From Steroidobacteraceae bacterium (GTDB taxonomy: Bacteria > Pseudomonadota > Gammaproteobacteria > Steroidobacterales > Steroidobacteraceae): a stretch of DNA of 7,762 nucleotides. The notes under the pieces are model-generated. The model had not been told where the DNA came from. It ran no database searches and was given only the letters and a program-made list of their open reading frames with translations. Each line of letters opens with the position of its first letter. Positions within the stretch are counted from its first letter, which is position 1. The position numbers and the translations under genes were made by a program. Shown here piece by piece: positions 1-6,868 of this stretch. The stretch spans positions 1-7,762 of the forward strand of contig JABEVI010000067.1 in NCBI GenBank assembly GCA_013044085.1. Direction: 5' to 3'.

Positions 1-34
1 GGTGCGGGGTGCGGCGCGCCCGCGCGCACGTCGC

Positions 35-40
35 TATACT
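35..40 (+). promoter_or_regulatory. Possible -10 element of the glyQ-glyS-plsC operon promoter
   Basis: A TATACT hexamer, five of six bases matching the sigma-70 consensus TATAAT, lies 27 bases before the chosen glyQ start in an otherwise very GC-rich stretch. The bases just after it (CGTGCGC) form a GC-rich discriminator. No convincing -35 hexamer is seen at the expected distance, where the sequence is GC-only, so the call rests on the -10 box and its position alone. Confidence 0.35.
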
Positions 41-67
41 CGTGCGCTTTGTCAAGCGAGCCTGTGC

Positions 68-994
68 ATGCCCCGAGTCCTCTCCCCACCACGAACCTTC
101 CAGGATCTGATCTTCGCGTTGCAGCGCTATTGGTCGGACTTCGGTTGTCTGGTGCTGCAACCCTACGATATGCCGATGGGCGCCGGCACCTTTCATCCCG
201 CGACCTTCCTGCGCGCGGTGGGGCCGGAACCCTGGAATGCCGCGTATGTGCAGGCTTCGCGCCGGCCGACCGACGGGCGCTACGGTGACAACCCCTTCCG
301 CCTGCAGCACTACTACCAGTTCCAAGTGGTGATGAAGCCATCGCCTGCGGACTTTCAGGAACTGTATCTCGGCTCCCTGCGAGCCCTCGGGTTCGATCTT
401 CTGACACACGATGTTCGCTTCGTCGAGGACAACTGGGAGTCGCCGACGCTCGGCGCCTGGGGCCTCGGATGGGAAGTTTGGTTGAATGGCATGGAGATCA
501 CGCAATTCACCTATTTCCAGCAGGTCGGCGGCATCGACTGCCGTCCCGTGATGGGCGAGATCGCCTACGGTTTGGAGCGCCTGGCAATGTACATCCAGGG
601 CGCGCAGAGCATATTCGACATCGTCTGGACGGATGTCGGCGGCCGGCGGGTGACCTACGGGGATATCTATCATCAGAACGAAGTCGAGCAGTCCGCGTAC
701 AACTTCGAGAAGGCGGATACCGCAGCGCTGTTGCAGGCATTCGAAGCGGCCGAAAATGCATGCCGCAGCCTGAGCGCGGAGAAACTCGTGCTGCCGGCCT
801 ACGAACGCATGCTCGAGGCTTCCCACACATTCAATCTGCTCGACGCGCGCCGTGCGGTGTCGGTGACCGAGCGCCAGCGATACATCCTGCGTGTGCGCTC
901 GCTCGCGCGCGCCGTCGCCGAAGGCTATCGCGCCAGCCGTGAAGCTCTCGGCTATCCCCTGCTCAATGGTGCGCAAACCGGGCGGGCCGCCTGA
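68..994 (+). CDS. glyQ: Glycyl-tRNA synthetase alpha subunit
   Basis: This is the catalytic subunit of the bacterial alpha2beta2 glycyl-tRNA synthetase, a cytoplasmic class II enzyme that activates glycine with ATP and charges tRNA-Gly together with GlyS. The 308-residue product matches the usual length (about 300). Family hallmarks are clear: the class II motif 2 region around residues 64-88 (SRRPTDGRYGDNP, then RLQHYYQFQVV), VEDNWESPTLGAWGLGWEVW at about 119-138, TQFTYFQQVGG at 145-155, and motif 3 as GEIAYGLERLAMY at 163-175. The C-terminal helical part contains LLDARRAVSVTERQRYILR. I chose the ATG at 68 because it gives the family N-terminus (TFQDLIFALQRYW near residue 10) and follows an AAGCGAG ribosome-site-like stretch at 54-60. 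A reading frame open further upstream encodes only Arg/Ala-rich sequence with no family match. Its stop overlaps the glyS start. Confidence 0.97.
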   Translation: MPRVLSPPRTFQDLIFALQRYWSDFGCLVLQPYDMPMGAGTFHPATFLRAVGPEPWNAAYVQASRRPTDGRYGDNPFRLQHYYQFQVVMKPSPADFQELYLGSLRALGFDLLTHDVRFVEDNWESPTLGAWGLGWEVWLNGMEITQFTYFQQVGGIDCRPVMGEIAYGLERLAMYIQGAQSIFDIVWTDVGGRRVTYGDIYHQNEVEQSAYNFEKADTAALLQAFEAAENACRSLSAEKLVLPAYERMLEASHTFNLLDARRAVSVTERQRYILRVRSLARAVAEGYRASREALGYPLLNGAQTGRAA

Positions 995-3060
995 TGGCTG
1001 CGCAAGACCTGCTGTTCGAACTGCTCACGGAGGAGCTGCCGCCGCGCAGCCTCGAGGCGTTGTCGAACGCGCTCGCCGAGCAGTTTGCCACGGGACTCGC
1101 CGCGGCCGGCATCACACACGGCAGGCTGCGCCGATTCGCGACGCCACGGCGGCTCGCGGTGCTCATCGAAGATTGCGCGGAGCGCCAGCCCGATCGCCCG
1201 ATCGAACGTCGCGGCCCGCCGCTCGGCGCCGCTTACGACTCGAATGCACAGCCGACGCAGGCCGCGCTCGCGTTCGCCAAGAGTTGTGGTGTTGCGGTCG
1301 GCGAATTGACGCAGATCGCCAACGAAAAAGGCACCTGGCTGGGATACCGCGCGCTGGAACCGGGCGCGCCGAGCGTGACGCTGCTCGGCGCACTCGCGCA
1401 ACGGGCGGTCGCGGCGCTGCCGCTGCCGAAGCGGATGCGCTGGGGGGCCGGCGAAGCGGAGTTCGTCAGACCCGTGCACCGCATCGTCCTGTTGTTCGGC
1501 ACGGACATCGTGCCCTGCACGATCCTCGGCTTGCAAACCGGCAATGAAACCGTCGGACACCGATTTCACGCGCCACGGCCAATTCGCCTGAAGACGCCCC
1601 GCGCCTACCCCGGCGCGTTGCGTCGCGCGAAGGTGATCGCCGATTTCACGGCGCGGCGCGAGACGATACGCAGCGCGGTGACCGCCGCGGCGGCGGCGGT
1701 CGGCGGACACGCGCTACTCGACCTTGCGTTGCTCGACGAAGTCACGGCATTGGTCGAGTGGCCGGTGGCGATCGTCGGACGTTTCGACGAGCGGTTCCTG
1801 ACGCTGCCGCGCGAGGTCATCGTCGCGACGGTCCAGGACCATCAACGCTATTTCCCCATCGAGGCAGCGGATGGCTCGCTCAGCCCTTGGTTCGTGACGG
1901 CGAGCAACCTCGCCAGCCGCGACCCGGGCAAGGTGCGCGAGGGCAACGAACGGGTGGTCAGGCCACGCCTCACCGACGCCGCGTTCTTCTGGGACCAGGA
2001 CCGCAAGTTATCGCTCGAAGATCATGCCGCCGGGCTCGGCAGCGTAACCTTCCAGGGCAAACTCGGCAGTTACGCCGACAAGACCCTGCGGGTGCGGGCG
2101 CTCGCGAATCGCATTGGCACCGCGATCGGCGCCGGCGCAGCGGTCGACCGGGCCGCGCAACTCGCGAAGGCCGATTTGATGACCCTGTTGGTCGGCGAGT
2201 TCCCCGAATTGCAGGGGACGATGGGACGGCATTACGCCCTCGCCGCCGGTGAGAATGCCGAGGTCGCGACCGCCCTCGAGGAGCAATATTGGCCGCGATT
2301 TGCCGGCGATCGGCTGCCGGCGAGCCGCGTCGGCCAGGCACTGGCCCTCGCCGACAGGATCGACACGTTGGTTGGCATCTTTGCGATCGACCAAAAGCCC
2401 ACCGGCACCAAGGATCCCTTCGCCTTGCGACGCGCAGCGCTCGGCATCTTGAGAATTCTGCTGGAGACGCCGCTCGACCTGGACCTGGTCGACCTCGTGG
2501 AACACTCCGCCGGGGCGCAGCCGGTATCGCGATCCGGCACAGCCGAAGAAGTGCTCGCGTTCATCGCCGAGCGGCTGCGCGGCTTGCTCGCAGAGCGGGT
2601 CGCCGGGTGCACGAGCGAAATGCTCGAGGCGGTGCTCGCGGTCGGACCACGCTCGCCCCTCGATGCACAGGCGCGACTTCTTGCGTTGCACGCCTTCTTG
2701 GCGACGCCGGAAGGCGCGGTGCTCGCGGCAGCAAACAAACGTATCGGCAACCTGTTGAAAAAGGTGGACATCGGCACGGAGGTTCGCGTCGATCCGGTCC
2801 TATTCGTGGACGAGGCCGAGAGGCGCCTGCACGACAGGCTGCTTGAAGTCGCACCGCGCGTCGAAGGCGCCCTCAGCGCACGGCGGTACGGCGATGCGCT
2901 GCGCGGCGCTCGCGAGTTACGCCCCGAGGTCGATGCATTCTTCGATGCCGTCATGGTGATGGACGAGGATCTCGCGCGGCGGCGCAATCGGTTGGCCCTG
3001 CTGCGCGATGTGCGCTCGCTCATGGGCGGCATCGCCGATCTGGCACGGCTACCGGGCTGA
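994..3060 (+). CDS. glyS: Glycyl-tRNA synthetase beta subunit
   Basis: GlyS is the beta subunit of the tetrameric glycyl-tRNA synthetase. It recognises and binds tRNA-Gly, including its anticodon side, while GlyQ does the chemistry. At 688 residues it has the usual full length (E. coli about 689). The N-terminus FELLTEELPPRSLEAL is the family signature. The middle carries KADLMTLLVGEFPELQG at about residues 391-407, LADRIDTLVGIFAI near 451-464 and GTKDPFALRRAALGILR near 471-487. The C-terminal region (about 570-688) is the helical DALR-like anticodon-binding domain ending in IADLARL. The ATG at 994 shares one base with the glyQ TGA stop (TGATG), an arrangement that normally couples translation and helps equal subunit synthesis. 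No frameshift or internal stop is seen. Confidence 0.97.
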   Translation: MAAQDLLFELLTEELPPRSLEALSNALAEQFATGLAAAGITHGRLRRFATPRRLAVLIEDCAERQPDRPIERRGPPLGAAYDSNAQPTQAALAFAKSCGVAVGELTQIANEKGTWLGYRALEPGAPSVTLLGALAQRAVAALPLPKRMRWGAGEAEFVRPVHRIVLLFGTDIVPCTILGLQTGNETVGHRFHAPRPIRLKTPRAYPGALRRAKVIADFTARRETIRSAVTAAAAAVGGHALLDLALLDEVTALVEWPVAIVGRFDERFLTLPREVIVATVQDHQRYFPIEAADGSLSPWFVTASNLASRDPGKVREGNERVVRPRLTDAAFFWDQDRKLSLEDHAAGLGSVTFQGKLGSYADKTLRVRALANRIGTAIGAGAAVDRAAQLAKADLMTLLVGEFPELQGTMGRHYALAAGENAEVATALEEQYWPRFAGDRLPASRVGQALALADRIDTLVGIFAIDQKPTGTKDPFALRRAALGILRILLETPLDLDLVDLVEHSAGAQPVSRSGTAEEVLAFIAERLRGLLAERVAGCTSEMLEAVLAVGPRSPLDAQARLLALHAFLATPEGAVLAAANKRIGNLLKKVDIGTEVRVDPVLFVDEAERRLHDRLLEVAPRVEGALSARRYGDALRGARELRPEVDAFFDAVMVMDEDLARRRNRLALLRDVRSLMGGIADLARLPG

Positions 3061-3068
3061 GCACGCCG

Positions 3069-3794
3069 ATGCAGTACCTTCGGTCACTGGTTTTCACCAC
3101 CTACATGATGCTCTCGGCCTGCGTGTGCGGCGGGGTGATGGCGCTCGGCTTCTGGCTGCCGCGGCCCTACGAGTTCGCACTCGCCCGTCTCTGGGCCCGC
3201 GCCCTGCTCTGGGTCCTGGGGAAACTCTGTGGGCTGCGCCATGTCGTCGACGGCGTCGAGAACCTGCCGCCCGGCAACCACATCGCGATGAGCAACCACA
3301 CCTCCGCTTGGGAGACCGTCGCGCCGTTCGTATTGCTACCACCTCAAGTTTGGGTGTTGAAGCGGGAGTTGCTGTGGATCCCCTTTGTCGGCTGGGGACT
3401 GCGGCTCCTGCGACCGATCGCGATCGATCGCGGCGCCGGACACCGGGCGGTGAGCCAGGTCGTCGAGCAGGGCAAGGCGAGACTCGCGGACGGGCTCTGG
3501 GTGATCATCTTTCCGGAAGGCACGCGCGTTACCGCCGGGCAGCAACGCAAGTACGGCACCAGCGGCGCACTGCTTGCGGCGGCAACCGGTAAGCTGATCG
3601 TGCCGATTTCGCATAACGCCGGCGAGTTTTGGCCGCGCCGGGGCTTTCTTAAGAAGCCCGGTACCATTCATGTCGTGATCGGCCGTCCGATCGAGGCTGG
3701 GAACAAGGACCCGCGCGAACTGACCCTGGAAGTGCGTAACGCGATAGAGGCGGGTTTGGCGAAGATAAGCGCCTTGAGCACGACGAGCCCCTAG
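3069..3794 (+). CDS. plsC: 1-acyl-sn-glycerol-3-phosphate acyltransferase (PlsC family)
   Basis: This is an inner-membrane acyltransferase expected to transfer a fatty acyl group to lysophosphatidic acid, giving phosphatidic acid, the precursor of membrane phospholipids. The 241-residue protein has an N-terminal hydrophobic helix (about residues 9-30). The four PlsC motifs follow in order: I as NHTSAWE (His77, Glu82), II as RPIAIDR (115-121), III as FPEGTR (148-153) and IV as VPISHNAGEFW (178-188). Motif I is HX4E rather than the textbook HX4D, a variant I recall from many proteobacterial relatives, so activity is still expected. The gene starts 8 bases after the glyS stop and is almost certainly cotranscribed with it. 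The start site is weakly supported because no strong Shine-Dalgarno sequence precedes it. A paralogue with other acyl acceptors, such as lyso-ornithine lipid, is possible, so the exact substrate is inferred. Confidence 0.9.
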   Translation: MQYLRSLVFTTYMMLSACVCGGVMALGFWLPRPYEFALARLWARALLWVLGKLCGLRHVVDGVENLPPGNHIAMSNHTSAWETVAPFVLLPPQVWVLKRELLWIPFVGWGLRLLRPIAIDRGAGHRAVSQVVEQGKARLADGLWVIIFPEGTRVTAGQQRKYGTSGALLAAATGKLIVPISHNAGEFWPRRGFLKKPGTIHVVIGRPIEAGNKDPRELTLEVRNAIEAGLAKISALSTTSP

Positions 3795-3802
3795 CCCTGG
3801 GG

Positions 3803-4309
3803 TCAAAACAGCTCGACACTCCCATTGGCGGCACATTCCGCGGCCGTCAATCTCGCCTGTTCTGATTGGTTCGACTCTTCGACATGACGCAGCAATTCCA
3901 ACCACTGCCCGGCACCGCGGTCAGTGCCATCACGCAACAGGGTCTGTAAACGGTGCAGCCCGACGCGAATATGACCCACTCGCTGCGTCAGTCGATCCTG
4001 ATACTGCATCGCGATAATCGCCGCATCGAGCGAGTTGCCGATGCGGGCGGAGTGCTGCTGTAACAAGCCGCGCAGCGGCTGCGGGCATTCCATCGCATCC
4101 AGCTCGCGCTTGGCGGCGCCGAGTTCGTCGAAGGCCCGACCGATCGCGGCGCATTCTCGGTCCGCATCCTTGACCGAGGCGTCGAGTTCACTGCCGAAGG
4201 CATCGAGCACCCGGGCGAACTCTTCGATGACCGCACGCAATTCGCCGATCCGCAGCTCACCCTGAGTCGTCCCCGCCGTGATCGCTTCACGTGCCATGGC
4301 ATGGCCCAT
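3803..4309 (-). CDS. Small helical chemotaxis protein, putative CheZ-like CheY-P phosphatase
   Basis: I do not recognise a named family with certainty. The 168-residue product is soluble, with no signal peptide or membrane segment, and reads as almost entirely alpha-helical. Its most telling segment, residues about 98-114, is IIAMQYQDRLTQRVGHI. Asp105 and Gln109 have the DxxxQ spacing of the CheZ catalytic pair (Asp143 and Gln147 in E. coli, context FQDLTGQVI), preceded by the same aromatic-Gln pair. CheZ works as a long helical hairpin that inserts this Gln into the CheY active site. At 168 residues the protein is shorter than typical CheZ (about 210-260). It is the last gene of the cheD-cheY-cheA operon, 18 bases after cheA, which suits a CheY-P phosphatase. 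A similar ALQFQD-type motif also occurs in some receptor-like proteins, so a structural or docking role is an alternative. The C-terminus ends GSVELF, a tetrapeptide shared with CheD. No clear ribosome site is seen; a GTG at 4312 and an ATG at 4297 are alternative starts. Confidence 0.85.
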   Translation of the reverse strand: MGHAMAREAITAGTTQGELRIGELRAVIEEFARVLDAFGSELDASVKDADRECAAIGRAFDELGAAKRELDAMECPQPLRGLLQQHSARIGNSLDAAIIAMQYQDRLTQRVGHIRVGLHRLQTLLRDGTDRGAGQWLELLRHVEESNQSEQARLTAAECAANGSVELF

Positions 4310-4327
4310 CACAGCATTTTGCTGGAC

Positions 4328-6346
4328 TCACGCGGCCCTGCCGACGCGCTCTGCCTGCTTGCAGACAAAAGTGCGGATGACGCCCGGAACATCGATGATC
4401 AGCGCGACCGTACCGTCCCCATGGATCGTCGCGCCGGCGAGTCCTCGAACGTGTTTGAAGTTCGTGTCCAGACTCTTGATGACGACCTGCTGTTGCGCAA
4501 GCAGTTCATCGACCAGCAGCGCCGCCCGCTGCCCGTCCGCTTCGACCACCACGAGCAAGCCACCGGTCAGGCTCGCCCGCTCGTGCGCAACATCGAACAA
4601 CTCGTGAAGTCGGATAATCGGCAGGAAATCGCCGCGGTGGCGCAGCAAATCAACCTGTCCAACGATGGAACTGATCTGCTCGCGGGAGGGTTGAACCGTC
4701 TCGATGATCGATACCAGGGAAACGACGTAGATCTCCTGTCCGACCCGCAGCATCTGGCCTTCGAGTATCGCGAGCGTCAACGGCAGGCGGATGCGGATGC
4801 AGGTACCCCTGCTTTCGGCGCTCGCGATCTGCACGTGGCCGCCGATGTCGTTGATGTTTCGTCGCACGACATCCATCCCGACGCCCCGGCCCGAAACATC
4901 GCTGACTTTCTCCGCGGTGGAAAACCCGGGAAGAAAAATCAAGTTATGGATTTGATCGTCGCTCAAATTAGCATCCTGCTCGACCAGCCCGCGCGCGCGT
5001 GCTTTCGCCAGGACCTTCGCCTTGTCGATGCCCGCGCCGTCGTCCTTGACCTCGATGATGATGCTGCCACCCTCGTGGTAAGCCGTCAGCTCGAGCGTGC
5101 CGGTCTCGCTCTTGCCGGCAGCGACGCGCTGCTGCGGTGTCTCTAGACCATGATCGAGCGCGTTTCGGGCGAGATGAACCAGCGGGTCGGCTATTTTTTC
5201 GAGCACGGTCTTGTCGAGCTCGGTGTGTTCACCGTTCAACTTCAATTCGACCTTCTTGCCGAGCTTGCGCGACAGTTCGTGCACCAGACGCGGAAACCGG
5301 TTGAAGGAGAAACTGATCGGCAGCATGCGGATCTTGAGCACGCTCTCCTGCAAGTCGCGCGTGTTTCGCGAAAGCAGAATCAAGCCGCGGCGCAGCGCCT
5401 CGAGATCATTGGGGTCGCAATGATCGATGAAGCGGCTCAACATCGACTGTGTGATGACCAGTTCGCCGACCAGGTTGATCAGGGCATCGACCTTTTCGGT
5501 GCCAACGCGGATCGAACCGGACTCCACCCCGACACGCGGCGACGTCGGCGCGCACGGCGGTGGCGCGGTCGCGGTCGCGCATGGGGCCGTGGATGCTTCG
5601 AGCGTCGTCGCGTCCGGGGATTCCAGCGGTTCGATCTCGATCACGGAGTTCGCATCGACCCAATCGAACACCTCCTCGATCTGCGCTTTGTCGGCCGCGC
5701 CGTGGAGGATCAAGCTCCAGGAGACGTAGCACAGGGACGGGTCGAACTGCCCGAATCGGGGCAGCGCATGCAGATGCGGCGTCGAGGTGAGGTCGCCGAT
5801 TTTTGCCAGTTGCGCAAACATCCGCAGCGGATCATTACAGGTCTTGAACAGACTTTCGTGCGGACGAAACTCAATTCTCCATCCGCACCGGAGTGTGGGC
5901 GCGACCGACGGGACGGGTGGCGGCTGTGATGCCGCGGCGGGCGCTCGCGGGATCCGTTCATCGAGCAGCAGCTCGAGCTCTGCGGTGACGGCCGCGGCGG
6001 CGGGCGTCGGAATCGACTGCCTGGCGAGCGCTGCGTCCATCATTTCGCGAATCACGTCGACCGCCCGCAGAAGAATTTGTACCGCATCTGCGCTGACGGC
6101 ACGCTCACCGGTGCGCATCTGATCGAGCAAGGTCTCCACGGCGTGCGTGAAGTGCGACACCTCCATGAGCCCCAAGGTGCCGGCGCCACCCTTGATCGAA
6201 TGGGCGGCGCGAAAGATCGTGTTGATGGTCTCGCAATCGGCGCCGGTGCCGAGCGTGAGCAAGCCGGATTCCATCGCGCTCAGACATTCGGTGCTTTCCT
6301 CAAAGAAAACCTTGAGGATCTCCTCCATTGCCGGGTCGAGGGTCAT
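4328..6346 (-). CDS. cheA: Chemotaxis histidine kinase CheA
   Basis: CheA is the cytoplasmic histidine kinase of the chemoreceptor array. It autophosphorylates on the HPt domain and passes phosphate to CheY and CheB. The 672-residue protein shows all regions in order. P1/HPt covers about 1-105 with AAHSIKGGAGTLG and phospho-acceptor His49. An Ala/Pro-rich linker spans about 112-150. A P2-like alpha/beta region covers about 153-242 (start CGWRIEFRPH). A second Pro-rich linker is followed by P3 dimerisation helices, about 277-345 (IRVGTEKVDALINLVGELV). The P4 ATPase has an N-box HLARNALDHGLE with His391 and Asn395, G1 DDGAGID at 435-441 and G2 GRGVGMDVV at 486-494. P5, the CheW-like coupling domain, covers about 520-660. 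No catalytic residue appears lost. The ATG lies 4 bases after the cheY stop, so the two are cotranscribed and probably translationally coupled. cheW is not in the window. Confidence 0.97.
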   Translation of the reverse strand: MTLDPAMEEILKVFFEESTECLSAMESGLLTLGTGADCETINTIFRAAHSIKGGAGTLGLMEVSHFTHAVETLLDQMRTGERAVSADAVQILLRAVDVIREMMDAALARQSIPTPAAAAVTAELELLLDERIPRAPAAASQPPPVPSVAPTLRCGWRIEFRPHESLFKTCNDPLRMFAQLAKIGDLTSTPHLHALPRFGQFDPSLCYVSWSLILHGAADKAQIEEVFDWVDANSVIEIEPLESPDATTLEASTAPCATATAPPPCAPTSPRVGVESGSIRVGTEKVDALINLVGELVITQSMLSRFIDHCDPNDLEALRRGLILLSRNTRDLQESVLKIRMLPISFSFNRFPRLVHELSRKLGKKVELKLNGEHTELDKTVLEKIADPLVHLARNALDHGLETPQQRVAAGKSETGTLELTAYHEGGSIIIEVKDDGAGIDKAKVLAKARARGLVEQDANLSDDQIHNLIFLPGFSTAEKVSDVSGRGVGMDVVRRNINDIGGHVQIASAESRGTCIRIRLPLTLAILEGQMLRVGQEIYVVSLVSIIETVQPSREQISSIVGQVDLLRHRGDFLPIIRLHELFDVAHERASLTGGLLVVVEADGQRAALLVDELLAQQQVVIKSLDTNFKHVRGLAGATIHGDGTVALIIDVPGVIRTFVCKQAERVGRAA

Positions 6347-6350
6347 GCGC

Positions 6351-6713
6351 CTACAAGACCTTGGCGATCGTCGCCAACAACTTCTCGGGGTTGAACGGCT
6401 TCACGAGCCAGCCGGTCGCTCCGGCCTGCTTGCCCTGCAGCTTCTTCTCCGGGCCAGCTTCGGTGGTCAATACCAGCATCGGTATGAATTTGTACGGGTT
6501 CAGCTGCCGCAGTTCGCGCACCAGCGTGATTCCGTCCATTTTCGGCATGTTGACATCGGTGAGCACCAAGTCGACGGTGTTGGCACGCGCGTAGTCCAGC
6601 GCTTCGACACCGTCCACCGCTTCGACGACTTCGTAGCCGGCCCGACGCAGTGTGAAACTGACCATTTGGCGCATGGACGCCGAGTCGTCGACCGCTAGGA
6701 TGGTTTGTGCCAT
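6351..6713 (-). CDS. cheY: Chemotaxis response regulator CheY (single receiver domain)
   Basis: This is a stand-alone receiver domain of 120 residues with no output domain. It is phosphorylated by CheA and expected to bind the flagellar switch protein FliM. All catalytic positions are present: the acidic pair Asp9/Asp10 (AVDDSASMRQ), phospho-acceptor Asp53 (LTDVNMPKMDG), the switch Thr83 (LVLTTEA) and Lys105 (LVKPF). The position equivalent to Tyr106 of E. coli CheY is Trp102 (GATGWLVKPF). The ATG at 6713 was chosen because it gives the standard N-terminus and follows a good ribosome site. An in-frame extension to a GTG at 6791 would add 26 residues without family support. Because it sits next to cheA and far from any pilus genes in view, a flagellar role is likelier than a twitching role, though the latter is not excluded. 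Confidence 0.96.
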   Translation of the reverse strand: MAQTILAVDDSASMRQMVSFTLRRAGYEVVEAVDGVEALDYARANTVDLVLTDVNMPKMDGITLVRELRQLNPYKFIPMLVLTTEAGPEKKLQGKQAGATGWLVKPFNPEKLLATIAKVL

Positions 6714-6720
6714 AAGCTTG

Positions 6721-6726
6721 CCCTTT
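6721..6726 (-). promoter_or_regulatory. Ribosome binding site of cheY
   Basis: On the minus strand AAAGGG lies 7 bases before the ATG at 6713. It is the clearest Shine-Dalgarno match in the chemotaxis operon and decides the cheY start over the upstream GTG. Confidence 0.7.
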
Positions 6727-6768
6727 CGCGAAGTATTCGCCGTTCTATCCATCGACGCACGCCGGCCA

Positions 6769-6797
6769 CGGTCGGGTAGTTCCTCGCCCACTGACCG
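6769..6797 (-). other. Inverted repeat in the cheD-cheY intercistronic gap
   Basis: The 155-base gap between cheD and cheY contains an imperfect inverted repeat. On the minus strand CGGTC, a three-base bulge (AGT) and GGG pair with CCC and GACCG across a loop of ten bases. That gives eight base pairs, all but two of them G-C. No T-tract follows, so it is not a standard terminator. It may be an mRNA structure that sets the relative levels of CheD and CheY, or chance in GC-rich DNA. Confidence 0.3.
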
Positions 6798-6868
6798 GCT
6801 TGCAGGTTATGAGCCGCTGCCGGGTCGACGGATGGTCGAGGTTTTCGGGGTGCCGACATGTTGGCGGG

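Noticed and set aside
2..67. In-frame upstream extension of glyQ by 22 residues
   Set aside because: The added sequence is Arg/Ala-rich low-complexity translation across the probable promoter; the family N-terminus begins at the ATG at 68.
2232..3032. Long minus-strand open frame opposite glyS
   Set aside because: It is a Ser/Arg-rich antisense shadow of a conserved gene with no domain pattern.
3788..3802. CCCC-7 base loop-GGGG inverted repeat at the plsC stop as a terminator
   Set aside because: The stem is only four pairs and is followed by TCAAAA rather than a T-tract on the plus strand, and by CTCGTC on the minus strand.
4301..5929. Two long plus-strand open frames (4301-5146 and 5150-5929) opposite cheA
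   Set aside because: They are antisense to the strongly conserved cheA, have no recognisable motifs and are rich in residues typical of reverse-frame translation of GC-rich genes.
6745..6775. Possible sigma-54 promoter upstream of cheY (TGGCCGGCGTGCG on the minus strand)
   Set aside because: The GG and GC pairs are not at the required spacing and the TTGC element is missing.
6714..6791. Extended cheY start (GTG at 6791, 26 more residues)
   Set aside because: Receiver domains begin just before the DD pair and a good ribosome site precedes the ATG at 6713.
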